A stretch of DNA of 64,000 nt, taken from the NCBI RefSeq assembly GCF_000234665.1, contig NC_018306.1, positions 62,001 through 126,000 on the forward strand, given 5' to 3'. Shown in pieces: positions 51,001 to 59,562 of this stretch (position 1 is the stretch's first letter; every line of letters begins with the position of its first letter). Under the pieces are notes generated by a model that did not search any database, was not told where the DNA came from, and saw nothing but the letters and a program-made list of their open reading frames with translations. The translations under genes were made by a program, and so were the position numbers. The stretch comes from Leishmania mexicana MHOM/GT/2001/U1103. Lineage: Eukaryota > Euglenozoa > Kinetoplastea > Trypanosomatida > Trypanosomatidae.

Positions 51001-54000
51001 CCGCCTGTGATGCACGGTCGCCGGCTTTGGAAGCGGCGGCCTTCGCCGGTCTCGCGAGCCTCGACGAAGACCTGAAGGGTGTGCGGCTCGCCGCGGTCCG
51101 CGCATCACCGCGACTGCAGTCCTCCACGTAGCCCGCCCTCGTTGGGCCCGAGCAACTCTGAAGCTGTTCCGAGATGGTGGCCAAGGACGCTGACGGCTGC
51201 TGCATCGGGCTGATATTTCGGTCCAGCGCCGAGTGCTGGGACACCTCCTGAGCGCACCCGCCGGAGGGGTCGCGCAGGTAGCCGGCGTTGCGATGGTTGT
51301 CCTCGTCATCATCGTCCCAGTCAAACTTGTCGCTGGAGGAGTGGTCGCTCTGGCCCTTACCGCCACCGCGGCGGCAGCAGCAGCGCAAACGATGCCAGAG
51401 ATCTGCCAGGCAACTTTTCTTGGCCGCCACGGCGGCCGCGCCCTCCGCCTTCGCTCGCCTCTTGTCATCCTCAGCAGCGTCGCGGACGATCGTCAGAAAC
51501 ACCTCCTCCAGTGTTGTGGGAGAGATGGCGTAGCCACGAATCCCAATCAGCGGCCCAACCGCGTCGAGCGCGCTCAGCAGTCCTGAGAAGCGCTCCACGT
51601 GCTTTGCAGGCAGGCGGTAGCTGACCTCGCCGCCGCTGCTTGTCAAGCGCTCTGCCTGCGGTACGTGCTGCTGCAAACAGATGTCGAGATCACCGGGGCG
51701 TAGCAGCTCGTCGACAGAGATGGTGATGTTGTACCCGATACCGAGCCGCGACTTCAAGAAGAGTGAGCTGCCAGAGCACTTGAGCTGGCCACGGCTCATG
51801 ATGGCCACCCGGTCACCGAGCAAGTCCGCCTCGTCCATGAAGTGCGTGGTCAGCAGTACGCTTCGGCTGCGCGACATGCGCAGCAACAGCCCCCACGTGT
51901 GCCGCCGCGCCGCCACGTCCATGCCGGCGGTCGGCTCATCGAGGAAGACGAGGCTGCTGCCACCCACGAACGCGACGGCGACAGACAGCTTCCGCTTCAT
52001 GCCACCCGAAAGCGCGCGTGCGGGGTCGTTCTGCTTCTTGACAAGATCGACCTCCTTGAGGGTGTGCATCACGGCATCCTCCAGCGCCGCCCCGCGCAGC
52101 CCCTTCAGCCGCGCAAAGAACTCGAGGTGCTCACGGCACGTCATCTCCGGCCAGAGAATGTTGTGTTGCGGGCAGAAGCCGATCTGATGGCGGGCGCGCG
52201 CCAGATCATAACGGATGGAGTGGCCGCCGATGAAGCAGTCCCCGCCATCCGGGTAGACCATGCCCGTCATCATGTTGATCAACGTCGACTTGCCTGCGCC
52301 GTTGTGCCCCAGCAGCACGGAGATGCCGGCGTTCGGCAGCTGCCAGCAGAAGTTCCGCACCGCCACGAAGCGGCGGCCACCGTGCTGGAAGAACTTGCGG
52401 AGGCCGAGAATGCGCACGGACAGCTGCTCCGGCGCGAAGGTCTCCGCCTCGTACACGCCGTTCGGATCACGGCCGTCCTCGCCGTCGTACAGGTCCTCGT
52501 CGTCGTCGTCATCCGTTGCAGCGCTGTGCCCAGTGCAGCACCAGCCACTGTTGCCGCCATACGTCTCTTGAGCACCATGAGTCCCCTCCCCCTTCTGCGT
52601 CGGGGGCGGCGGCCGGGCCTCCCCCGCACCACTGCCGCCGTCGGTAGCAGACGCTGCTTGACGCCGCCGCTGCTCCGCCTGCCTCGCCCTTTCCGCACGC
52701 CTGCGACGCCAATGCCGGGCCGGGTCTAGGATAAAGTAGAACGGGTGTTTCGGCACACCGACCGCCTTGGGCAGCACCGCATCGAGGTAGAACATGAGCA
52801 GCAGGTACACGCCAAAGTCCAGGACGAGAAATCCGAGGAGCGTGGCGGTGTTTGGGTTGTCATTCGGGTCGAGAAAGATTGCCGCGGCGAAGCCGTCGCC
52901 GCTCTCCCGGGCGAGCACGATCTGCAGAATGATCGCGAAGCAGGTTGGCGAGAAGATGCTGAGGCCGAGGTAGATGGCGGGACTGGCCGAGTAGATCGCA
53001 AAGATCAGCAAAGACATGGAAAAGTAGAGGAGTGGCGTCATGAGGACCGCCATCCGCGACGTGTCGAACAAGGTGGCCATCAGCCCCGACAGCGGCACGC
53101 ACGTGAGGGAGAACATGACAAGGACAAGCAGCACGCAGAAGGCGTCGCTCTTCGCCAGGAACGTTGTGCACATCACCAGCGTCATGACGAGGGAAACGAT
53201 GAACATGAGGGCGACGCTGTGGAGGAACCAGCTGCACCAAAGATATACCGGCTTGAGCCCCATGATCAGCGTCGCCTCCCGCACGCGCCGCTCCTTCTCC
53301 AGCACGAGCCGCCGCGTCAGCTGCGACACCGGGTAGAGAAACGCCATCACGATGACGAAGCCGATGATCGTGTTCGAGGAGGTCAGCACCTGACTCGTCT
53401 GGAAGGGCACCCATGGCATGCTGCCCAGGAAGATCGTGAAGCGCGCCTTCGTGCGAAGGGCCGCGCTTGTCGCCAGGATGCTGAAGGCCTTCTCTGGCGT
53501 CAAGGCCGCCGAGGATTTGCCCGACTCGGCGACAGCGGTGACGGACTGGACACCGTTGTCCGCTGGCTCCCGCGCCGCCCGCACAGCGTCGAGCAGTTCG
53601 TGCGTGTCCAGAACCACGTCCACCGAGTCGTCAGCCGCTGCCTGCGCCCGTTGCCGCTGTTGTTGCGCCGTCCGCCTCTCCGCCAGGGCCTGAACACTGG
53701 CCGCTTCAGCACGCGTCGCACCAGCCGCGTACAGGGATGCGAGGTAGTACTTCACAAGCACGTCCATCAAGGACGGGTAGCCGCTCGCGTAGTACATGTT
53801 CGATCGATCGTAGCCCCCGCCGCCGGAGTACGCCTTGTCCACCATCGCCGTGAACGGCGGCAGCGCTGTCGAAGCCACTTCAATAGACACGTCCAAGCCG
53901 TTCTCGTCCAGCTGGCGGATGTTCACGAGAGCCCATGTGGGCCCACGCTCGCCGCTCCCGATCACGCGGTGCGCCTCCTCGACGGTGTCGAAGGTATCAT

Positions 54001-56032
54001 TGTACACATACTGGAAAAACCGAGAGCTGCTGGACAGGGACTGGAGCATGTCCAGTGGAACGTTTTTCGTTGGGGCGAAGTACAGCTTCCCGGACGCCTG
54101 GATAGCGTTGATGCGCGTGTTGGAGAAGAGCCCCGCGCCAATCAGCAGCGACGCCGCCGCCGAATCCCTAAAGAGCAACTTTCGGGCCAGCCACTGGTAG
54201 GCGATGATGTCGTCCAGCGGCATCACCCGCGCGAGGCCGCTGCGCATACCGCTGAGAAAGTCGGCCAGCCCGCGGCCTTCCGCCCTGTAGCACAGCCCCT
54301 TCACGGGCAGCTCCTCCTCGCCGACCGTGTTGCACGTCACTGACATCAGGGACAAGGCGTCTAGGCTGCTGCAGGGGCGCAGTCCGTCGATGTAGTTCCG
54401 CTCCCCAAACCAGGTCTCATTGTAGCACAGCGCTGCCTGGTACCTGCCAGCCACGAAGTTGTACCCTCGACCACTGATATTGCCCAGCGAGCTGTAGTCC
54501 GGCGAGGAAGTAATGCCGAAGGTGGCCCACAGCGCCACCACACAGACCGTGCACACCAGCGGGACCGCAATCTCCAGCGCCACGCTGCCCCAGCGGCGGC
54601 GGCGCTCGATCATATCGCGAGAAAGAGTTGCCCCAAGCTGGTCGAGCCACGTGCTACCGTGCTTACGGGTCTGCCCGGCATCGCCAGCCGTCGGGCTTGC
54701 GAGGCCGTCGGCGCCGCCGTTGTGCATCGTCGTCATTGTATAGGACTCCGAGAACGGAGGCGTGGCCACGGTATCCCGGTCGTCTGGCGCGCTGCCGTAG
54801 CCGAAGGAGGCGCTCCGGTTGCCCGGGAGGACGTCGTCGGAGCGGCCGCGCCCGTCGTGTCCGGGGCCGGAGGGGGGCCTGCCGCCGTAATACTCGCCGA
54901 CGACGTCGCCTACATCTCTCTCCATGGCACTGCTACTGCTGCCGCCTCTGCCCGTGGTGGTGTTGCCGTCACTCCTGAGCCCCTCTCGATCTGCGCAGGC
55001 AAAGCAGCCCATGGTACGGCTGCTGCTAGGCGTGCTACTGCTGTGCATCGTGTAGCTGTCGGAGCCGTGGCTGCTGGCGTCCGGCCGCACAACGCATCGG
55101 TCTTCAAGTGGGAAGGGGGCATCCACATCGAAGCGCGAACAGTCGGGTGCACCCGCGCCGGGGCCCTGCGCCGCTTGGCCCGTCGAGATGAGCGCCGTCG
55201 CAGCTGGGGGCGCCCGCGACTGCTCTTGCAGACGCTCCGCCGCACGTGGTTCAGAAGGCAGCTGCCCACTTAGGCTAAGAGAAGCCACGACTGACGGCGG
55301 CGACGTGAACGGCCGGTCATCGGGCACGCCTCTCGGCAAAACACCGTGAGTGGCTGTCGTGATGGCCCCCGTTGCCACTCCTCCGCTGCCATCACGCCGC
55401 GCCTGCGGCTGACGTGTGTTCATCGGCACCGGACGTGTCGATGATGAGGAAGACCCGCAGGCCCCCAGGGGGGACGCCCTACTGATGCGCCTTGTCCGCT
55501 GCAAGAAAGGGGAGCGGTCCCCACGCACTTCGGAGACGCCGGCTGACGCAGGCGAGGAGGTCCATATAGGTTGGAAAGCCTCCCTCGTCCAGCCGGTGGG
55601 ACCAATCGCTATGCGGCGGTACTGCAACTCGCGCTCGATCCGCGGTGGTTCCTCGTGCCCGTGGCTGCGCGCCCGCTGCTGAGGCAGAGACGGCGCCGCG
55701 CATGGACGGTTCGGGGTCTGTGAGGAAGGATGGCCAAAGGCGGAAGCATACGCCGGAAACTGGCACCTGGCACCTCTGGCGCCACTGCCCGCACCACGCG
55801 GAGTGGCCTGTGGCACAGAAGACTTTGGAGCCACTGCCGCTGCGGCGGGCGAGAGTCCGCCGTAGTAGCCGGCCCCTGCCTCGGTACGTCGCTGCACCGA
55901 CGGAGACACAGCGTCTGCCCGTGGCGAAGACGCAGGCATCGCGGGGGATGCGACAGAGGAACACTGACGCGGTGACGCCGGCGCCGCTGCCGAGCATCCT
56001 TGCAGAGCTGAGGGCAGCGGCGAACGATCCAT
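48065..56032 (-). CDS. ABCA-subfamily ABC transporter, giant full transporter
   Basis: A 2,655-residue protein with two membrane/ATPase halves. Half 1: a first span near residue 487 (ALEIAVPLVCTVCVVALWATF), a large extracellular loop, a group of spans from about 890, then the Walker A LGHNGAGKSTL (about 1,242), signature LSGGMKRKLSV (about 1,344) and LDEPTAGMD. Half 2: a span near 1,784 (CPAACILLAMLLSLAGTY), a second loop and spans, the Walker A LGTNGAGKTTT (about 2,322), signature LSGGNRRKLSV (about 2,422) and IFDEPSAGMDP. Order, extracellular loops and motifs are those of ABCA lipid transporters, which move phospholipids or sterols across the plasma or vesicle membranes. The ~480-residue Ser/Pro/Arg-rich N-terminal cytosolic region and the long linker after ATPase 1 exceed the usual ABCA size. 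The start at 56,032 excludes a CA-rich upstream stretch (the frame is open to 56,542). Confidence 0.93.
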   Translation of the reverse strand: MDRSPLPSALQGCSAAAPASPRQCSSVASPAMPASSPRADAVSPSVQRRTEAGAGYYGGLSPAAAAVAPKSSVPQATPRGAGSGARGARCQFPAYASAFGHPSSQTPNRPCAAPSLPQQRARSHGHEEPPRIERELQYRRIAIGPTGWTREAFQPIWTSSPASAGVSEVRGDRSPFLQRTRRISRASPLGACGSSSSSTRPVPMNTRQPQARRDGSGGVATGAITTATHGVLPRGVPDDRPFTSPPSVVASLSLSGQLPSEPRAAERLQEQSRAPPAATALISTGQAAQGPGAGAPDCSRFDVDAPFPLEDRCVVRPDASSHGSDSYTMHSSSTPSSSRTMGCFACADREGLRSDGNTTTGRGGSSSSAMERDVGDVVGEYYGGRPPSGPGHDGRGRSDDVLPGNRSASFGYGSAPDDRDTVATPPFSESYTMTTMHNGGADGLASPTAGDAGQTRKHGSTWLDQLGATLSRDMIERRRRWGSVALEIAVPLVCTVCVVALWATFGITSSPDYSSLGNISGRGYNFVAGRYQAALCYNETWFGERNYIDGLRPCSSLDALSLMSVTCNTVGEEELPVKGLCYRAEGRGLADFLSGMRSGLARVMPLDDIIAYQWLARKLLFRDSAAASLLIGAGLFSNTRINAIQASGKLYFAPTKNVPLDMLQSLSSSSRFFQYVYNDTFDTVEEAHRVIGSGERGPTWALVNIRQLDENGLDVSIEVASTALPPFTAMVDKAYSGGGGYDRSNMYYASGYPSLMDVLVKYYLASLYAAGATRAEAASVQALAERRTAQQQRQRAQAAADDSVDVVLDTHELLDAVRAAREPADNGVQSVTAVAESGKSSAALTPEKAFSILATSAALRTKARFTIFLGSMPWVPFQTSQVLTSSNTIIGFVIVMAFLYPVSQLTRRLVLEKERRVREATLIMGLKPVYLWCSWFLHSVALMFIVSLVMTLVMCTTFLAKSDAFCVLLVLVMFSLTCVPLSGLMATLFDTSRMAVLMTPLLYFSMSLLIFAIYSASPAIYLGLSIFSPTCFAIILQIVLARESGDGFAAAIFLDPNDNPNTATLLGFLVLDFGVYLLLMFYLDAVLPKAVGVPKHPFYFILDPARHWRRRRAERARQAEQRRRQAASATDGGSGAGEARPPPPTQKGEGTHGAQETYGGNSGWCCTGHSAATDDDDDEDLYDGEDGRDPNGVYEAETFAPEQLSVRILGLRKFFQHGGRRFVAVRNFCWQLPNAGISVLLGHNGAGKSTLINMMTGMVYPDGGDCFIGGHSIRYDLARARHQIGFCPQHNILWPEMTCREHLEFFARLKGLRGAALEDAVMHTLKEVDLVKKQNDPARALSGGMKRKLSVAVAFVGGSSLVFLDEPTAGMDVAARRHTWGLLLRMSRSRSVLLTTHFMDEADLLGDRVAIMSRGQLKCSGSSLFLKSRLGIGYNITISVDELLRPGDLDICLQQHVPQAERLTSSGGEVSYRLPAKHVERFSGLLSALDAVGPLIGIRGYAISPTTLEEVFLTIVRDAAEDDKRRAKAEGAAAVAAKKSCLADLWHRLRCCCRRGGGKGQSDHSSSDKFDWDDDDEDNHRNAGYLRDPSGGCAQEVSQHSALDRNISPMQQPSASLATISEQLQSCSGPTRAGYVEDCSRGDARTAASRTPFRSSSRLARPAKAAASKAGDRASQADVVSSRESMQPTAEHTMTPSSEDVEHSRPRVPAAAAAAAGAAAGAAAAAAAETTAKDVFPGDVIWNCEVAFSTATVSLLQTEAMMRKRFCNMKRDRKALCFQVICPAACILLAMLLSLAGTYTVRELRLNTSDYPYDTLWDTTGCADYFNGSFSDLAASLARNLHTRDLRMANLSDFYYFLQDEWFAHGKVGKYSGLACGDPVVAMLPSVDFNTVVLLTNYSAYHEFPIAMVNFYNLLLREARGPSVSITASAGTLPSRFASDSEKGIKVLLTAIIIIVPFTFLPSNCVAWVVKERECRSRHLQDICGLRYLVYWFSNLAFDLTAYVVTMLLVVTIFAIFRREEYIGVDTAGATLTLLLVFGFCSTTTAYFVQLFFTTHSSAQSIVMAAGFVTGFLLVIMVFVLRLLPLTEMTSHRLGWVFRIFPTYAVSEGIVNLALLSHFQVENAGLTAFSMQTIGWPCVYMAAEGPLFLALTLLIDHPYWRMRLLLRRYDANGDATALARAQRSAEQGKGGDARRRRHGSHQLGEQHDASESTDDNVGEDSDVEDERAEVQRRVEAYREDLKRQENMYRMSDTADSASFEMAATGATGGTGGDFPSLGAQLPIMDAVAVVGLRKQYDSGKVAVHDLSFGVVPGEVFGLLGTNGAGKTTTMSILCQEFYPTTGRVYVCGYDIVAESRDALQCIGYCPQFDATLDLLTVEEHLSVFAGIRGIVREQHKDVVRALLQLTGLREYRHTTSAALSGGNRRKLSVALSLIGGPPVVIFDEPSAGMDPVARREMWTSMQAIRHRCSIILCTHHLEEVEALADCVAIMVDGRLRCIGSKVHLRQKYGSGFEMTIRVQPPTTADAGASTTAEAAALEAIKARVVSFVTASFPSAQVSEVRGRRLVFTLPKNTNLPSVFQCVQANRAALCVSDYTVSQTSIEQIFMRVSGDVERAEKVRAALVERRRDAENALLRKHEQLHLTGEASPEEKRAEL

Positions 56033-57012
56033 CACTAAGCAACCCCGTTGAGGCCGCACACACCACCACTGCCCCCCTCTCCCCTCACCCCTCTCACGCG
56101 CGCTCTCTCCCCTCCCCTCCCCCTCCAGCTCCCCTCCCGCCCTGTCTTTCCCCGTCTGTGTGCCACGGTGAACTCGCCCTGGACAACAATGAAAGACGAA
56201 GCACAACACGGCACAACGGCAAATCGCTCGCGCGTCCCTCCTTGCGTGCACCGGATGCAGCGCGCGGCGGCCGGGAAAGGGGTTCGGTGGGGAGGGCGGG
56301 GGGGGGGGGGGGGGTAGGATGATGTGTATAGCGCACAGGAGTGCGTGAGAGAAGGAAACCAAGTAAACAAGAAAATACGCCCAGCAGCGAAGAAGCGGCG
56401 AGGGGGGGGGAGGCACTTGTATACCCATGCAGCGGTGTGGGGGTGGTTGATGGTGATGAAGGACAGGGCAGGGATAGAGATATAGATAGAAACCCCTCCC
56501 CTCCCCTCCTCCCTCCCACAGCACACACACACACACACACACACAGGCAGAGGCAGAGACTGACGCGGCCTTCGTCGTCGTCGTCGTCGTCGTTTGTCAG
56601 GGCTCTCGCCAACAGAGACGGCCACACGCACACAGTCCAGTCACAAAAGCAGGTTGTGTATGGTGTGACGGATAGGGGGAGAGAGAGAGAGCTGTGTGTG
56701 TGCGCGGGTGTGTCAGAGGTTTGCTCAGCCGGAACGGGCAGAAGAAGTAGAGGAGCAGTGCAAGAGAGGGCCGGTACAGGTGCACACGTAGACACATGAA
56801 TATCCCGCGGAGGACACCTCCGAGATGCGTGGGGATTTATTTATTTTTTCGGGTTTCGCTCGGTGGCTCTACCCTCGACACGGCAGTGAGAGGTCCCTGT
56901 CTCCGACGCGCCCTTTTTGTTCCGCAAGTTCAACCCCATATCACCAGGCCCGCATGCGTCGGTCGCTGCCGACAAGGCAATGCGCCTTCCCCAGGCTGTC
57001 TGCGGAACGCGA

Positions 57013-57059
57013 GTCCTCTGCCGTAGCCTGGGGGAGGGTTCGTGGCTACGGCAGAGGAC
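57013..57059. repeat. 16-bp perfect inverted repeat at the edge of the retroelement remnant
   Basis: The arms GTCCTCTGCCGTAGCC (57,013-57,028) and GGCTACGGCAGAGGAC (57,044-57,059) have a 15-nt spacer. It lies about 80 nt beyond the end of the RNase H open frame. DIRS-type elements carry inverted and split repeats, so it may be an element terminus, but a chance or transcript hairpin is possible. Confidence 0.75.
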
Positions 57060-57137
57060 GCAGCGCTGAAGCCCGCTCACCCTGGAGGGCATCTGGCTCG
57101 ATGCGGCCCTTCGGGGGTCGCGGCCACCACAGTTGTG

Positions 57138-57966
57138 TTATCGACTGCGCATCGCCACGCGTCCGAGAAGGCGCGGTACGAACGCCTGCAGCGCCGTGCT
57201 GCACGGCGCTGCATCTTGACCGCCGCAATGGGAAGGGGCCGGCACCTCCCCCGGGTCTCCGGATGCAGCAGATCCCCCTCCCAACCGGTGGGGACGAAAC
57301 AACATGGCACCCCATCCGAGCAACGACGCGTCCGTTACAAGGACCGCTCCCGGCAGCACAGATCGCGGGGGTGCGACCGCGCGGCTTCCCAAAAGCCCTC
57401 CCTCCCCCATCCAAGCCTCCCGCGCACGTGTCACCGAGGTCAACAGACGGGCCGGCCTCGTGTCTTGCAGGAGGCCACGGTTCCGCGACGACAAACGGCG
57501 GCATACTCACTGGGTCGCCCAACGGCACTCATGCGCTGGGACACCCATGACATCCGACGCCCGGAGGAAGCGTCGACACAGCCCGCTCCATGCCCGTCAC
57601 CGCCATCGCACCCCATCGAGGGTCGTCGCGGAGGCGTCGTAGAAACGACGGGCCCCCTTGCACCGTCTGCTGACCGTGGTCACACAATGACACCGATGGA
57701 TGTTATACAGCGTCCAGGTGGCCAGCTGCTCGCCCAAAGAAAAACGGCACGGGGCGGATCCACGGGTGCTGTCGATCCAAACCGCCACCGTCACGCCCCC
57801 TCCCCTCTCCTCGAGGCACAGAGTTCCGGCTGATCCACTCCCAGGTCAGCCGGCGAGAACACACCTGACCACATGTGCCGCTAGCGCGTGATTGGCCTTC
57901 AGATCCTCGATCTCCAACTCTGCTACCAGAAGCCCCTCTCTCGGCGTCGACGATCCTGCAAAGACC
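57138..57966 (-). mobile_element. Decayed DIRS/VIPER/TATE-type retroelement (reverse transcriptase and RNase H remnant)
   Basis: One minus-strand frame, broken by three in-frame stops (near 57,850, 57,597 and 57,505), keeps two enzyme signatures in the right order. About 57,771-57,797 encodes VTVAVWIDST, matching the catalytic box of reverse transcriptases with I/V-D in place of a full YxDD. About 57,298-57,344 encodes VLVTDASLLGWGAMLF, the TDAS..GWGA motif of RNase H in DIRS-like (tyrosine-recombinase) and LTR-type elements; ingi/L1Tc elements have a different RNase H motif. The spacing (about 150 codons) fits adjoining domains. The surrounding 56.8-58.6 kb is repeat-free and probably belongs to the element. 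The tyrosine recombinase part was not found. The element is dead. Confidence 0.55.
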
Positions 57967-59336
57967 ATGCCTCGCTCACCCGCCCACCCACCCTCCTACG
58001 CTCGAGGCGGTTCGCGCGGGGCTGGCAACACCTGACCATGCTGTTCGCAGTGCCCTGCAGACGGCTCCGTCTGCCACCTGGAGCGCAGATGCGGGTGGCG
58101 CGCTGTGTCCGTGCCTCCATGGCGTCATAGGGAAAGCCGTTGCACCGGCTCATCTGAAGCACACCGAATGCGGACGCCCGCGCTGAGTGACGTCGACCAT
58201 GCATTCGGATACAAAGCCCGCTTCGCTCTGCCCAAACAGCTCGCGCTGACTGCCCTCCTCATGACGGCGTTCGAGGGTTGTCCGCTGTGCATCGTCGGCG
58301 CTGGCCCAGTGGCCCATCATCCGCTGCATGCGCGTGGAGGCGAAACACGTCTCGCGCACAGCTGTCGGCATTGCCTCTGCCGCACGACCTTGAATTGTGC
58401 ATTGGACGCAACAGCCTCGAAGTCGGACGTGCGGCTGTTGGACTCGCCCCGCTCTCCTCTCGATCCGGCCATCATAAGAGCGGATGCGCTCACACATCCG
58501 GTAGCTTCAGAACGGAACATCGCACCCGCCTCAGGCCTTGCGTGTGATGGTCGCCGTGAGAGTCCTGGTCACAGCTAGGCATTCTCCAGTATGTGATGCC
58601 GCACTGCGGTGGACATGGGGCTGGTGAGCGAAGCTATGGCGACATAGTGGGGGGAGGAGGGGGGGATGCCGCTGTGTGCGTGTTATGAGCGGGACTGACA
58701 CAGACAGAGAGAGAGGCAGAGGCAGAGCGAGAGTACAGCAGGGCAAGTCGTGCGGCCTTGAGGACGGAGGATAAACAAAACGGCGGGGGGGGGGGGGGGG
58801 GGCAGTCGCAGCACAGCAGTGCGACCGTCTTCCTTGAGCATGTCCTGTGCGCTTGCCCGGGTTCAGCTTTGGCATTCCTTCGGCTCACTGTGTTAGCATC
58901 CGACAGTCGCCATGGCGTTCCGTAAAACACCCCCCCTCCCTTGCACCGCTCGGGGCCAACTGGTCATCGAGCGCTCCAAACAACAGCATGGAGGTGCGCG
59001 TAGCAAGCGAACCACTCAAGAGAGGCGGCCACGTACGCATCAGTAGAATTTCTCGTCGGGATCTCTTGCGTAGGCGCGGGTGCCGCACAACCACCTTGCC
59101 GATGGCACATCGCTCATCCTCAGGCAACTTACATCAACGAAGCGAAATCTGTTCAAGCCGCGCTCATACTTAGATATGTACATGTGCGCGCGTGTGTGCG
59201 TGTGTGTGTGCACAAGACGGACGCGGCACGTCGAGGGAAGGCGTGGGGGGGAGAGTGGGGTGAAAAACTGTACAGACATGAAAGCTGACATGATCAGCAT
59301 AGAGAAACAACGTAAACATGCAAAGTGAAACGCCCA

Positions 59337-59423
59337 CACACATATACATACATCGCTGCACACACATACACACATATACATACATCGCTGCACACACATA
59401 CACACATATACATGTACATACAT
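59337..59423. repeat. 32-bp minisatellite (two perfect copies plus a partial third)
   Basis: Copy 1 is 59,337-59,368 and copy 2 is 59,369-59,400, identical and containing TACATCGCTGCACACACATA; a third begins at 59,401 and diverges after about 13 nt. It lies in the 3' flank of the SNAP-like gene. Confidence 0.85.
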
Positions 59424-59562
59424 ACACACATACATATATACAACGCACGGAGTGGGGCAAAGGTAAGAGTCGCGGGCGTGAGGGACGCAAGACTCAAAAA
59501 AAAAATGGCTTCAGGACAGATGTACGCGACATCTGCTCAGACGCACACGCACACAGGCGCCC

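Larger units (their letters stand above)
56033..59562. other. Intergenic region with retroelement remnant
   Basis: 56,033-56,800 holds the 5' flank of the transporter with G-runs, a CA run (56,521-56,546) and a CGT run (56,572-56,592). 56,800-58,600 is almost free of simple repeats and contains the decayed retroelement and a 16-bp hairpin. 58,600-59,560 has G runs (58,784-58,803) and a 32-bp tandem repeat (59,337-59,423). Confidence 0.55.

Noticed and set aside
52745..54343. 532-codon plus-strand open frame, and 515 codons at 49,121-50,668
   Set aside because: Both are antisense to conserved ABC transporter domains and have Arg/His/Gln-rich shadow composition.
48065..56542. Longer ABC transporter start at 56,542
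   Set aside because: The extra 170 codons translate CA repeats and G runs (5'-UTR-like); 56,032 begins the protein-like sequence.
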